From: Malania oleifera
Lineage: Eukaryota; Streptophyta; Magnoliopsida; Santalales; Ximeniaceae
NCBI RefSeq assembly: GCF_029873635.1
Contig: NC_080419.1
Coordinates: 64,991,540 to 65,055,539, forward strand
Length of the DNA stretch: 64,000 bases
Direction of reading: 5' to 3'
Positions 10,049-21,107 of the stretch are shown one piece after another. Position 1 is the stretch's first letter. Each line of letters begins with the position of its first letter. The notes beneath the pieces are model-generated. The model was not told where the DNA came from, searched no databases, and worked only from the letters and a program-made list of their open reading frames with translations. The position numbers and the translations under genes are program-made.

Positions 10049-11431
10049 GTTCATCATGTCTTGGTTGATATAGTTTCCGCTGCTGCAAATACTATGCCAA
10101 GTAGGGGAAGATATCTTCCTTTCAAGAGGGAGGTATGATGTACCTACAAGTTAGAATTCTTATTGCACAGACACTAATTTTCACTATCATGGTCATCACC
10201 ACCACCACCATCTCTATGACCATCACCATATTTGTCTTCTACTTCACCATTAATTACTTGTTCAATTTAAATCTTATCTTAGGTCATGGAAATTTTCGGT
10301 GCTTGACTGGATGAGTTTCAGAATGAAGCCAAGAAAATGGTGGTTGTAGTAGTTGACATGGAGCGAGGTTTTGTGCCCCGCAACACTTTATACGTGTTGT
10401 GCAATGAAGGTATTCATTGTACAATGTTTAGCTAATAATTGTTAAAGTAGTTCATCACCAACGAGTGAAAACATTTTAGCTATGTTCAAAATTGTGGTTG
10501 ACTATTAGCTCTCAAGAAATTGTAGTGGGTACTATGGTCTGGAATAGTTAAATAGCTCAGCAACTTCATTTAATAGTTATATGTTTTTTTGATAAAATAG
10601 AAGATATATTGAGAGAGAGAAATGCCTAGGCTAGGATATAGGATTTTTTTATCTTAAGGCAATATAAAATAAAATATAGTAATTCATTGAATACTTCGAT
10701 TTTTCCAATTCTCTCTGATTCTTCTTTGCCTTAACATCAACCTGCCGAATTTCATTTCCTCTACAATCAGACAAACGTTAACCAAAATTATCCATCAAAT
10801 GATGAGCTCATAGTTGACAAAGGCATGCTTAGGCGTGATGTGCACTGAGGCGATGAGGCTTGTGCCTTATATAGGTGGAACCAAGGTGACCTTTAGGTGC
10901 AATGAAGCACACCTCACATATGGACCATATGCTCCTTATTTCATAATGTTGCATATCATTGCCATTGTTTTCACACATTGTCATTTTTAATTGCTTGTAC
11001 TGATATTTTATTTCCTTGTGTGGATACACAAGCTTATTTACTTTCCTTCTTTTTTAATTTAAAATTTTCAATTATCCTAGAATGAAGAGATAGTGGAGGG
11101 AAGAGGAGCTGAAGACTCATTCCTAAAAAAAAGGAAATGAAGGTAAATTATATATCCATAGAAAACATTATATCAAAGTAAAATATATTTGGTGATTTAG
11201 TGATTTTGATGCGACAGAGCTGTTCTTTTGTTTTGTTTTTTTCTTTTAGTAATATCATTTACTTGTGATTATTTGTACTATTTTATTATTTAGGAAACTT
11301 GTCCTTAAACGGGTGGTTAACTAACTGCAAAAGCTTGGAATCAATGAAGGACAAATCCAACTAATTGGATAAAGATGTGCCAAAGGGGTCAGCTTTGTAA
11401 ACTGCTGGTCCTTGTGGTGAAATAACAGCAG
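10049..11431 (+). pseudogene. DRP2: dynamin-related protein 2 (DRP2) relic, copy 2, four exons with introns
   Basis: Four exons follow in protein order. (1) 10049-10135: VHHVLVDIVSAAANTMPSRG then RYLPFKRE, donor GTATG. (2) 10284-10410: LDEFQNEAKKMVVVVVDMER, with one stop. (3) About 11083-11150: REEELKTHS, with a stop and a frame change. (4) About 11295-11431: SLESMKDKSN*LDKDVPKGS, then TAGPCGEITA, donor GCAG|GTTTG. They match the stalk-to-PH-domain part of plant DRP2, a GTPase acting in scission of clathrin-coated vesicles. Introns are kept, so it came from genomic duplication, not from reverse-transcribed mRNA. The GTPase domain, PH domain and C-terminus are absent. Confidence 0.82.
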
Positions 11432-11545
11432 GTTTGTCCATGAACTCCTTGCACATGATGAGCTTCATTTTGTTATGAATTTTAGTAGAAATAGTTTTAT
11501 TTTTTTATATCCTTAAATGAATCATGTTTCTATGGAAAAAATATT

Positions 11546-13072
11546 GTGGGATTGGTTGGATTTGCTTCATTAAATTTCTTGTGTTTTTTTTTTCTTTGAT
11601 TCTGTAGCTATTTTCATTTTGTAAAGGAAAAACATCTTATTCTCCTTGTTTTTTCCCCTCTTTGTTGCATTTTTCTCTCCTTTTTAAGTAAAATTATATT
11701 TTTCAAAAATTAAAAAGGGGGCCTAGCAAATAAATAAATCAATAAAATTTAAAAAGTGAAAATGGAAAAAAGCTCTTCTATTGTAATTCAATTCAACAGC
11801 TGTGTGTCGAACACATAATATTTTATCGCATAATTATTAAAATCCTCATTATCTTGATTTCATATGATTTTTTTAGGAAAACAGAATCTTATTAGATGAT
11901 CCATTGTTAGATGATGGACATCATATTTTCAATGACAATTGCCTTCATATTTTTTTAAATGGTTTCAAAGTGTTTTTTAAGTTCTGTTTTCTCCTCTGCA
12001 CTAAACTAAAGATCCTTGTGAGGATGCTTTGGAGCTGACTTTGCCATTAACCTCCTTATTTGTATGCCTTTAGTGCTTAGTTTGTCATTGAAATATCTCT
12101 CTCATTCATCAAGACATCCAGGTTTCAATTTTATGTAATGCATGAAACTTCAATTATAACTATGCTATTCTTGTGCCCGTGTAAGAATGGAAAAAACATA
12201 CATACATGAGTCGTCTATCAGACGCACACGTGTGTGTATGTGTGAACATGCAGCTTGTTCTGCCTTTTTTTTCGACATTAGTTTTGTGGCAACAATTTAA
12301 AGGAAGATTTTCCAGATTTTGTTTCTGTGACAACCTATTTTTGTAGAAGTTTAATATTCAATTTTTTTTTGGTGATAAAATCATCGCACTTAAAAATAAA
12401 AACAAAATCTTGTGTTTGGATTTGGGTGGATTTTGAAATATTTAAATATAATTTTATATTACATCTTATTCAAATCCAATATAAATAAAATCCAAGGCTT
12501 CTGGAGAAAGAGAATTTCATGTAAATTTCTAAAAAATTTAAAGAATAAGAAACTTCATTAAAAAAAAAATGTTTCAGCCTTCATATTTAATAGTATTGTT
12601 CTTGGAGTAATAATGCAAAAAATGTTTTCATTATTATAATCATATTTTAATTGATTCTTGCTTTGTATTTATTTCAAGTGCTTGATTTACTAAGGCTTTA
12701 TAATGGTACCATTAAAATGTTACGTAAATGATGGAAAATTTATCGTGATTGAAGGATGGTATGATAGTTAATTGTTATGTGACCAAATGACAAAAAATGG
12801 TTATGTGTTCAATCATTTTTTTTTTTTAGTTTGTTTAGTTTTGGCCTTGTGGGAATGTAACAACCTAAGCTGCTATTTTTATTTTTTAAGGTTCTATATC
12901 TAGTTGTTATTTTCATAATTTTGGTTAGTGATAACAAGCAGCCCTCACTTTTTTGTTTTTTTACTAATATCATGCTAGGAATTTTAGTTCTGCTTTATAA
13001 TACTTAGTTTCATCAAATTCTTGTTCAGTCAACTAGTTGAGTGTGCCCAGGCACCCTTCATTTATATGCCTA
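11546..13072. repeat. direct repeat copy B (non-coding), paralogue of 6690-8345
   Basis: This copy is uninterrupted across the point where C1 inserted next to copy A ('aaatattGTGGGattgg' at 11540-11555), so it serves as the empty-site paralogue. It follows the last DRP2 exon and precedes the clathrin relics. No coding content is seen. Confidence 0.85.
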
Positions 13073-13251
13073 TGTGACAATCCACATAGGCAAGTCCTGT
13101 TAGGTCTTTCTCCACTCAAGTTCGGTCTAATATGGGCTTTATTTGATGCAGTTACTGGAAACAAACTGTAAACTAACGAGGCTGAAAGGCCACGCTTCTT
13201 TTATATGCCTATGTGACAATGCACATGGGCAAGTCCTATTAGGTCTTTCTC
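13062..13251. repeat. short tandem duplication, ~50 bp unit
   Basis: A segment of about 50 bp ('atgcctatgtgacaatccac' to 'gtctttctcc') occurs at about 13062-13113 and again at about 13201-13251, with a few differences. It lies at the border between repeat B and the first clathrin exon, probably a duplication breakpoint. Confidence 0.7.
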
Positions 13252-13333
13252 CTCTCAAGTCCTGTCTGGAAGTATCTTATTCTATTTATTTTATGGGGTT
13301 ATTGTTACTAATTTCCTTTCTCCTTTTTTGTAG

Positions 13334-13392
13334 AGAGCACTACTTGTCAAAGGGAATATACAACTTTTCTTTGTGGATCAGCAGTGGAGTTG
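13334..13392 (+). pseudogene. CHC: clathrin heavy chain relic, isolated exon (copy 0)
   Basis: After a T-rich tract and TAG acceptor the exon reads QLVKGNIQLF (after a changed start), then VDQQWS, and ends at a GTGAG donor. It matches the clathrin heavy chain N-terminal propeller exon that reads RPQLVKGNMQLF in plants. The exons that should precede it are missing on its left. The same exon recurs at 15338-15396, so this one belongs to a truncated upstream unit of the tandem duplication. Confidence 0.8.
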
Positions 13393-13704
13393 GTGAGTAA
13401 TTAGTTAGTGGGTTTCTCAAAGTGAGAAGGAAATTTGAACATTAAAACTGTTCGATGTTGCACTCCTCTCCATTTATACTAGAGGATCTGATTTCTAATT
13501 TGAAAGTAGTTTGCCCTATTTTCTCAATTTTAATTTCAAAATGCATACTCCACTACGTCACATTTTAGATTTTGTTGTATTGGGCATGACTGCCGAAGAC
13601 TACGACAACAATCCTTGTTCCCACCAATTTTTGTTTTATCTTAAAAAAAAAATTATTCAAATATTTAGAAATATGGATTTAGGTGACATCTTTTTTTAAA
13701 GAAA

Positions 13705-14110
13705 AATTTTTGGGGGCTTGTTTTATTTGTGAAGCTACTGTGCTGTGGAAAATTATTCTTAAACACAAAGGCCTCTTTGAGTGGTCCTTTTTTTAATATT
13801 TTCATAACTTCAAACATTTTTAGCACATAAATTATTTGATGCGTGTAACAACTTAAGGTTTTGTCTTCTGAGTCTGTTTTATTTTATCTTAAAAAAATAA
13901 AAATTATACAAATATTTAGAAATATGGATTTAATTGACAATTTTTTTATATAAAAAAAAAAAAAAAATTTGGGGCGGGGGAGCTTGTTTTATTAGTGAAG
14001 CTACTGTGCCAGGGAAAACTATTCTTAAAATCAAAGGCCTCTTCGAGTGGTCCTTTTTGAATATTTTCATTACTTCAAACGTATTTAGCCGATAAATTAT
14101 TTGATGTGGT
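13705..14110. repeat. ~140 bp intronic repeat, two copies here and a third at 15415-15546
   Basis: A segment containing 'aaggcctctttgagtggtcc' and 'ataaattatttgat' occurs at about 13715-13845, 13985-14110 and 15415-15546. It marks the junction between successive clathrin units and helps to define the duplication. Confidence 0.75.
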
Positions 14111-14252
14111 TCTTTATCATTTTTTTATTGTCAGTGATGTTACAGTTGCTAAATAAAATTGAAATTTTATATCATTATCAATTCATGCCTCATTTTTTAT
14201 GTCTTTCATTTATTCATACTTATGCCTTATGAACTTTTTATCTCCTTTTGAA

Positions 14253-15396
14253 GTCGAACTTTCGGGAACAACTCAGGATCACTTGCAAATTTTTTAATAT
14301 TGAGATGAAGGCAAAAGTGAATTCTCATTAGATGCCTGTGCAAGTGACAATTTTAATTTTTCTCTTTCTATTTTCTTTTGGTGATAAAAATTATGTTAGC
14401 TTAACCAAATTTGCATGATTACTGCCTAGATTGTCGTTTGGAAGGGCATTACCACAAAAATTTTGGGTATGGTCACGCAAACCTCTATTTATCATTGGTC
14501 AATTAAATGTTAGAAACTTTTATTTTCCCTCATGGCTGCATAAGGCATGTTTCACCATTTTCTTTAATTTGGGTCTAACTACTTCTCCCATGTAGGTGAC
14601 TCTGAACGTGTAAAGATGTTTGAGAGAATAGCTAATTTGGTGAACAATTAGATAATTAATTATTGGTGTGACCTTTCTGAAAAGTTGTTGATTTGGATTT
14701 GAATTTCTTTGGGTTCTCCTGAGGCATGTAGTTATCATTAGTATGTTCCCCGCTATGCAGTCATTATATAGTCAAGACAGTTGTTTATGCTTTGCATGCA
14801 TGATGTAAGTTGTAGGTTGGGACACACACGATGTGTTTGCAATGCCTTGTGTTGGTTTCACAAACTCATGAACACATTTCTACCCAAAAACAAGTGAAAT
14901 ACTGGTAGCAGCTGGCATCGTGCTATGAACATATATTTGCTTTCAATATATGCCCTGATATCTAGTCTTGTGTAAACTGAAGCCTGCTTGATAATATGTT
15001 CAAGCCTAAGTACATATGCTTTGTCTTAGTGCTGATTTATGTTCAAGGATGAAGGGTTGCCACCATTTAGTAATTTAGAGTATTGCCCGATTGTATTTTC
15101 TTTCCTAAGCAGATGGGATCTATTGTAGTCGGTTTTTAGACGAAGTAATGGTCATATGTTTTTGAATTCATGATGAAGTACCCCTACCCACGGAAAATCT
15201 CAAATAAAAAAATCATGGATTCCATGATACTACTAAAACCAATTGCATGTTCCCATACAATGGTCTGGAAGTATCTTATTTTATTTATTTTGTGGGCTTA
15301 CTATTTTTATTACTAATTACCTTTCTCCTTTTCGTAGAGGCCACAACTTGTCAAAGGGAATATGCAGCTTTTCTCTGTGGATCAGCAGCGGAGTTG
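14253..15396 (+). pseudogene. CHC: clathrin heavy chain relic, unit 1, four exons with introns
   Basis: Exons in protein order: about 14253-14342 (SGTTQDHLQIF, a frame change, then KAKVNSH*MP); 14430-14505 (VVWKGITTKILGMVTQTSIY, then HWSIK); 14596-14733 (GDSERVKMFERIANLVNN*I, then INYWCDLSEK); 15338-15396 (RPQLVKGNMQLFSVDQQRS). They cover a continuous part of the N-terminal beta-propeller of clathrin heavy chain, which binds cargo adaptors in coated vesicles. Splice-like borders are still visible. Two stops arise from CAG to TAG changes. Only about 120 of roughly 1700 residues are represented, so no product is possible. Confidence 0.88.
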
Positions 15397-15828
15397 GTGA
15401 GTAAATAATTAATGGAGCTTGTGTTTTTAGTGAAGCTATTGTGCTGGGGAAAATTATCCTTAAACACAAAGGCCTCTTTGAGTGGTCCTTTTCTCAATAT
15501 TTTGATTGCTTCAAATGAGGTTAGCAGATAAATTATTTGATATGGTTCTTTATCATTTTTTTATTGTCAGTGATGTTACAGCTGCTAGATAAAATTTAAA
15601 TTTTATATTGTTATCAATTCATGCCTCATTTTTTATGTCTTTCATTTATTCATACTTATGCCTTATGAACTTTTTAACTCCTTTTGAAGCCGAACTTCTA
15701 GGAACAACTCAGGATCACTTGCAAATATTTAATATTGAGATGAAGGCAAAAGTGAATTCTCATTAGATGCCGGCGCAGGTGAAAATTTTAATTTTTCTCT
15801 TTCTATTTTCTTTTGGTGATAAAAATTA

Positions 15829-15833
15829 TGTTA
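15829..15833. repeat. target-site duplication of S2, left copy (TGTTA)
   Basis: TGTTA precedes the LTR start TGTTGACTC. The paralogous intron at about 14390-14400 reads ATTATGTTAGCTTAACC with no insertion. Confidence 0.95.
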
Positions 15834-17983
15834 TGTTGACTCTATGAGTCCAATCCGGCTTTTGATAATGACAAATCACTTGGTATTTGATCTATGCATT
15901 GGGTTTGTGAACAGGAATTACATTAAGCATACATAGAAAGTTAAAGAGTCATGGAAGCCATAAAGTAAACTCTACAAATCTTGGAAAGCATCGTGGAAAT
16001 CAAAGAGTACGAGAATCAAGATGCAAGCGGCAAAGTTCAAGAATGTCTTGGAAATGGGTATTTAGATCTCATATACTTACATTTTCGTATGATTTAATTT
16101 GAGGCTCATCACTTAGAATGATTGTTAGGATTCATGCATTTCATGTACATCATTAGGGAACCTTCATGGACCTAGAAATGTTTGGAAAATCATGAAATAT
16201 ATGTTTTATAAAAGGTCCAAGAAAAAGAGCAAAACATTTTTTTTAATTAGAAAAAGGATATAAAAAAAGGGGACTTCAGTAGCCTGAAGTTATCCTTAGG
16301 AGCCTGAAGAATTTTTTTGGTAGCCTGAAGATTAAGTTCGGTATCCTGAATAATTAAATGGGAAAGACAAAACCTGACAGAGGTACCTCGGTTGCTTGAC
16401 CTTGGAACCTCAGGCACCTGAAGTTGCCACTTCAGGAGCCTGAAGTCGAGTTCGGTTGACTGAACTCGCAGGAAACCTAAAAATCATATTTTTATTAAAA
16501 GGACTTGCGAGCTATCTTATTGATCCAACGGCTGAGATCAATCCTAAGGGTAATATACTATATATTATGAATATCTAAACCCTAAAACAAAAAGTTAGAT
16601 ATACAAGAAAGAGAAGAACACACCTTGTTGCAAGATTGTTAATAATCTACTCTTAGTGCTATTCGATTGCCTATACATCAATTTTCAAATCTTCAAACTT
16701 GGGCAAATCAAATCATATTTTCAAAGGGAACTTGTTTACTCTACTATACTTCAATCTAGTATTGAGGTTTGATCTTTCAAGTTATTAGTCTTGTGAACTT
16801 TTTATCCCATCTCATTGCTTGTTATTGAAAAGTATTGATCTTGAGTGTGCCTATTCGTACAAAAATTAATTTTTTAAGAGATCATTACTTGAGAAAGTTT
16901 ATCTAAATTGGTAGATTAAATTTAGATTCAAGAGCATATAAATATACATATATTTTTCAAAGAGCTTATTATTGCAAAACCTATTTTGACAAAAAGGGTG
17001 ATCTTGAAAGTACCTGTACATATACATAACTATTTTAAACAAGATCATTGTTTGATTTATGGTGTGTGATTGATTGAAGGATGTGATTCAAGTGTTTGTT
17101 TTCTAAAAGGATTTATATTTTAGATATATAAAAGCTTGATTAAATATCCTTGGTACTTATAACTATAATCTCAATTGAGGGACATTTTCTGAAAATTAAT
17201 ATACTCAGTTTGTGATTGAGTACATGAAATAAAACTTTGTGATTTTGATTGAGTTTATATTCAAGACAAAGTTTTTTTTTTCACTAACTAGTTCACTTCA
17301 AATATATATGTGTGCATTTTCGCAAAGTGAACCAAGAACCCTAGTTTATTCCAAAACAGTTTGAATTTATCTTTCCTTGAAAGTTTTGGTTAAAAAAAAG
17401 GGATTCGTGTGTTGAAGCATATCATACATAAAACGATTTTATCGTTTTCATACATTCATGAGCTTCAAGTTATATCATATGTTAATGTTTTAGGAATTTG
17501 AATTGTACTCACCAGTTTTTGTTAGAAGCATTGTTTTTGAGTGTATTTTCCAGATTCTATTGTATACTCGGTTCGGTGTGTGAACCGGTGTGTGAGGAGA
17601 GAGTTGTATCTCTTGTAAGCAGCGGAGTAAGAGGAAGTTGTGCCTCTTGTAAGCAGCAGATTGTACGAGAAGCTTCGTCCCACTTTAAGGAGAAGGGTTT
17701 TAGTGAATTCTTGAGTGGTTGCTCAAGGCGAGGACGTAGGCCAAGTCGGCTAAACCTCGTAAAACTGTGTTTGTCTTCTTTCTTCCCTTCACTCTTTATT
17801 TTCAGCATTGCATTTAATTTGTGTATATTGCATGCATAGATAGGATAGTCTTACACTTAAGTAATTGAGTAACAATAATTTATTGGTAAATTTATAAGGG
17901 TGTAAGCGGTAACTAAGTATCTTAGAATTTTTTAAATACCCAATTCACCCCCCCCCTTTCTTGGGATTACACCTGACTCAACA
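15834..17983 (+). mobile_element. solo LTR S2 (2150 bp) in the clathrin relic
   Basis: It starts TGTTGACTC and ends ACTCAACA (inverted ends TGTTGA/TCAACA) and is flanked by perfect TGTTA duplications. Unit 1 of the clathrin relic supplies the empty site. The 3' part has the ggcgaggacgtaggcca block near 17730 and a poly-C run near 17948, as in S1 and S3. Its U3 differs: instead of the GGTCGACCGA array it has repeated AGCCTGAAG motifs near 16280-16450. A 113-codon open frame at 17498-17839 lies in the transcribed LTR part and has no recognisable domain. Confidence 0.95.
16557..16569 (+). promoter_or_regulatory. TATA box of solo LTR S2
   Basis: ACTATATATTATG lies downstream of the repeat-rich U3 and about 720 bp from the LTR start, a position like the TATA boxes of S1 and S3 (about 930-960 bp from the start). 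Confidence 0.5.
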
Positions 17984-17988
17984 TGTTA
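17984..17988. repeat. target-site duplication of S2, right copy (TGTTA)
   Basis: Exact copy of 15829-15833, directly after ACTCAACA; the clathrin intron continues with GCTTAACCAAATTTGC. Confidence 0.95.
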
Positions 17989-18289
17989 GCTTAACCAAAT
18001 TTGCATGATTACTGCATAGATTGTCTTTTGGAAGTGTATTACCACAAAAATTTTGGGTGTGGTCATGCAGACCTCTGTTTATCGTTGGTCAATTAAATGT
18101 TAGAAACCTTTATTTTACCTCCTAGTTACATAAGGTTTGTTTCACCATTTTCTGTAATGTGGGTCTAACTACTTCTCCCATGTAGGTGACTCTGAATGTG
18201 TAAAGATGTTTGAGAGAACAGCTAATTTGGTGAACAATTAGATAATTAATTATTGATGCGACCTTTCTGAAAAATGGTTTGATTGGATT

Positions 18290-21107
18290 GGAACTAGTCC
18301 TACATCAAACAAGTGGAATATGCTTGTTCTTGTGACAATCCAAATGCAGCCACCACAATCGTAAATCAAATTACCCGTTGGAACAAAACCTGTGTCAAAT
18401 GAACCAATGGTTCCCACGTTTGTACAAAAAAAAAGTCAAAATCGGGGTTTAAGGTGCTTAAAACAACGAATATGCATGTTTTTGTCACAAATCAACTACC
18501 GCCACCGTGCTCATAAGTAAAATGGCTTATGAAAATTTAAACTACATCAATTCAGCCAACAAGTCCCATATTTGTACTGTATGACCTATAAAACAAGTAA
18601 AAAATGGGATTTAGGGTGCCCAAAAAATGGACTATGCATGTTTTGGGGATAAACCAACTATCGCCACCTTGCTCATAAATAAAAAGACCTGTGGGAACTA
18701 GTCCTGCATCAAACAAGCCAACGGCTCCCAAGTTTGAATTGTATGACCTATAAAACAAATCAAAAATGGGGTTCTGGGTGCTCAAAATCCGAAATATGCA
18801 TGTATTTCTCCCAAACCAGCCGATGCCACTGTGCTTACAAGTAAAATGACCTGTGAGAACCAAACCTTCATCAAACGAGCCAACGTTTACCACGTTTGAG
18901 CCATAAAATGTATACAAGAAATCAAAATGCGGTTTAAGGTGCCCAAAACGTGGTTCATGCCGCCGCCACAATCGTAATTCAAATGGTTCATTAGAACTAA
19001 ATCATTATGACCTACAAAACAAGTCAAAAAGGTTTCAAGGTGTCCAAAACGTGGAATATGCTTGATCTTGTCACAACCCATCTATTGCCACCGTGCTCAT
19101 AAGTAAAATGCCTCGTGGGCGCTAAATTGTTTCAAACAAGCGAGTGGTTCCCAAGTTTGAACAAAAGGACATACAAAACAAGTCACAAATGGGGCTACAA
19201 GCACCCAAAATGTGAAATATAAATGTTTTTTGTCACAAACCAACTACCACCGCCATACTTGTTAGTAAAACAACCTGTGGGAACTAAACCCGTGTCAAAT
19301 GAGTCAACGTTTCCCATGTTTGAACCGTTGGACCTACAAAACAAGTCAAAAATGGGGTTTCAAGTGCCCAAAACATGAAATATGCATGTTTTTGTCACAA
19401 ACCAACTACCACCACCGTACTTATAAGTAAAATAACCGGTGGGAACTAAACCTACCTTAAACGAGCCAACGATTCTCAATTTTGGACCATATAACCTACA
19501 AAACAAGTAAAAAAATGGGGTTCAAGGTGCCCAAAACATGGAATACGCATGTTCTTGTCACAAACTAGCTACCGATAAGATACTCATAATAAAAATTACT
19601 GTGGGAAAAAAACCCACATGAACCATAGAACCTATAAAACAAGTAAAAAAATGGGATATTAAGTGTCCAAAACGTGAAGAATCCATGTTTTGTCACAACC
19701 CAACTACTGTCAACATAAGTAAAATGACCCGTGGGAACCAAACCTGCATCAAACTAGCCAACGGCTCCTATGTTTGAATTAAAGGACGTATAAAAAAAGT
19801 CAAAAATAGGGTTCTAAGTGACCAAAACGTGAAATATGCTTGTGTTTTTTTTTTCCAAACCAACTACGGCCACCATACCCATATGTAAAATGACCCATGT
19901 GAACTAATCTTACGTCAAATGAGCTAAAGGTTCCCATGTCATATGTACAAAATAGCCAAAATCAGTGTTCAAGGTACCCAAAACGTGGAATATGCATGTC
20001 ATGGTCGAAAGCCAACTACTTGCCACTATGCTCGTAAGTAAAATGACCCATGGAAACTAAACCTACATTAAATGAGCCACTGGTTCCCAAGTTTGAACTA
20101 TATGAGCTACAAAACAATTCAAAAATGGGGTTCAACGTGCCCAAAACATGGATTATGCTCGTTCTTGTCACAAACAACCTATTGCCACTGTAATCGTAAG
20201 TAAAATGACTTGTGGGAACTAAATCTGCATCAAACGATCAAACAGTTCCCACGTTTGTACCTTATTACCTACAAAACAAATCAAAATTAGGGCTCCAGGT
20301 ACCCAAAACGTGGAATAACCTTGTTCTCATCACAAACCAACTACCACCACCATGCTCGTAAGAAAAATGACTAATGGGAACTAGACATGTGTCAAACGAG
20401 CCAATTGTTCTCATGTTTGAACCATATGACCTACAAAAGAAGTCAAAAATGGGTTATAGGTGGCCAAAACGTGAAATATGCATGTTTTTGTAACAAAACC
20501 ACTACCACCACCATACTCAAAAGAAAAAGGACCTGTGTGAACTAAACCTACATCAAGTGAGCCAACAGATCCCAAAATTGAGTCACATGACGTACAAAAC
20601 AAGACGAAAATGGGGTTCAAGGTGCCTAAAATGTGGAATATGCTTGTTCTTGTGACAAACCAAATGTAGTCGCCACAATCGTAAGTAAAATTACCCGTGG
20701 GAACAAAACCTGCGTCAAATGAGCCAACGGTTCCCACGTTTGTACTATATGACGTACAAAAAAAGTCAAAATTGGGGTTCAAGGTGCTTAAAACAACGAA
20801 TATGCATGTTTTTTTTTTCACAAATCAACTATCGCCACCGTGCTCATAAGTAAAATGACTTATGAAAAATAAAACTAGATCAATTAAGCCAACAATTCCT
20901 ATGTTTGTTAGTATGACCTATAAAACAAGTTAAAAATGGGGTTTAAGGTGCCCAAAACATGGACTATGCATGTTTTTTCCATAAACCAACTATCATCACC
21001 TGACTCATAATTAAAATGACTTGTGGGAACTAGCCCTGCATCAAACAAGCCAACGATTCCCAAGTTTGAATCGTACAACCTAAAAAACAAGTCAAAAATA
21101 GGGTTCC
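18290..21107. repeat. ~162 bp satellite, about 17-18 monomers
   Basis: Landmarks such as 'aaaacaagtcaaaaatgggg', 'tgcccaaaac', 'aaccaactaccgccacc' and 'aaatgacctgtgggaact' recur every 159-166 bp (e.g. 18596, 18758, 18920; later 20441, 20602, 20766, 20930, 21092), with one unit shortened to about 102 bp and one to about 134 bp. Monomers have diverged by many point changes. On the minus strand the unit is 54 codons without a stop in one frame, giving open frames of 110-140 codons (18552-18971, 20411-20821). The array meets the clathrin relic on the left and gypsy G1 on the right. Confidence 0.93.

Larger units (their letters stand above)
15685..18289 (+). pseudogene. CHC: clathrin heavy chain relic, unit 2, three exons, split by solo LTR S2
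   Basis: Exons: about 15685-15771 (LGTTQDHLQIFNIEMKAKVN, then SH*MPAQ, with no frame change here); 18027-18103 (VFWKCITTKILGVVMQTSVY, then RWSIK); 18186-18289 (GDSECVKMFERTANLVNN*I, then CDLSEKWFDWIG). The first intron is interrupted by S2 at 15834-17983. Both TAG stops of unit 1 are present at the same codons, so the gene was already dead before the unit was duplicated. The relic ends where the 162 bp satellite begins. Confidence 0.87.

Noticed and set aside
17498..17839. 113-codon open frame in S2
   Set aside because: It lies in the transcribed part of a solo LTR, overlaps an 83-codon frame on the other strand and has no recognisable domain.
9839..18289. A functional endocytosis gene cluster
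   Set aside because: Only a few exons of each gene are present, with stops, frame changes and permuted duplication; no full product can be made.
18290..21107. CRISPR array
   Set aside because: The window is plant DNA; whole 162 bp monomers repeat head to tail without unique spacers and there are no cas genes.
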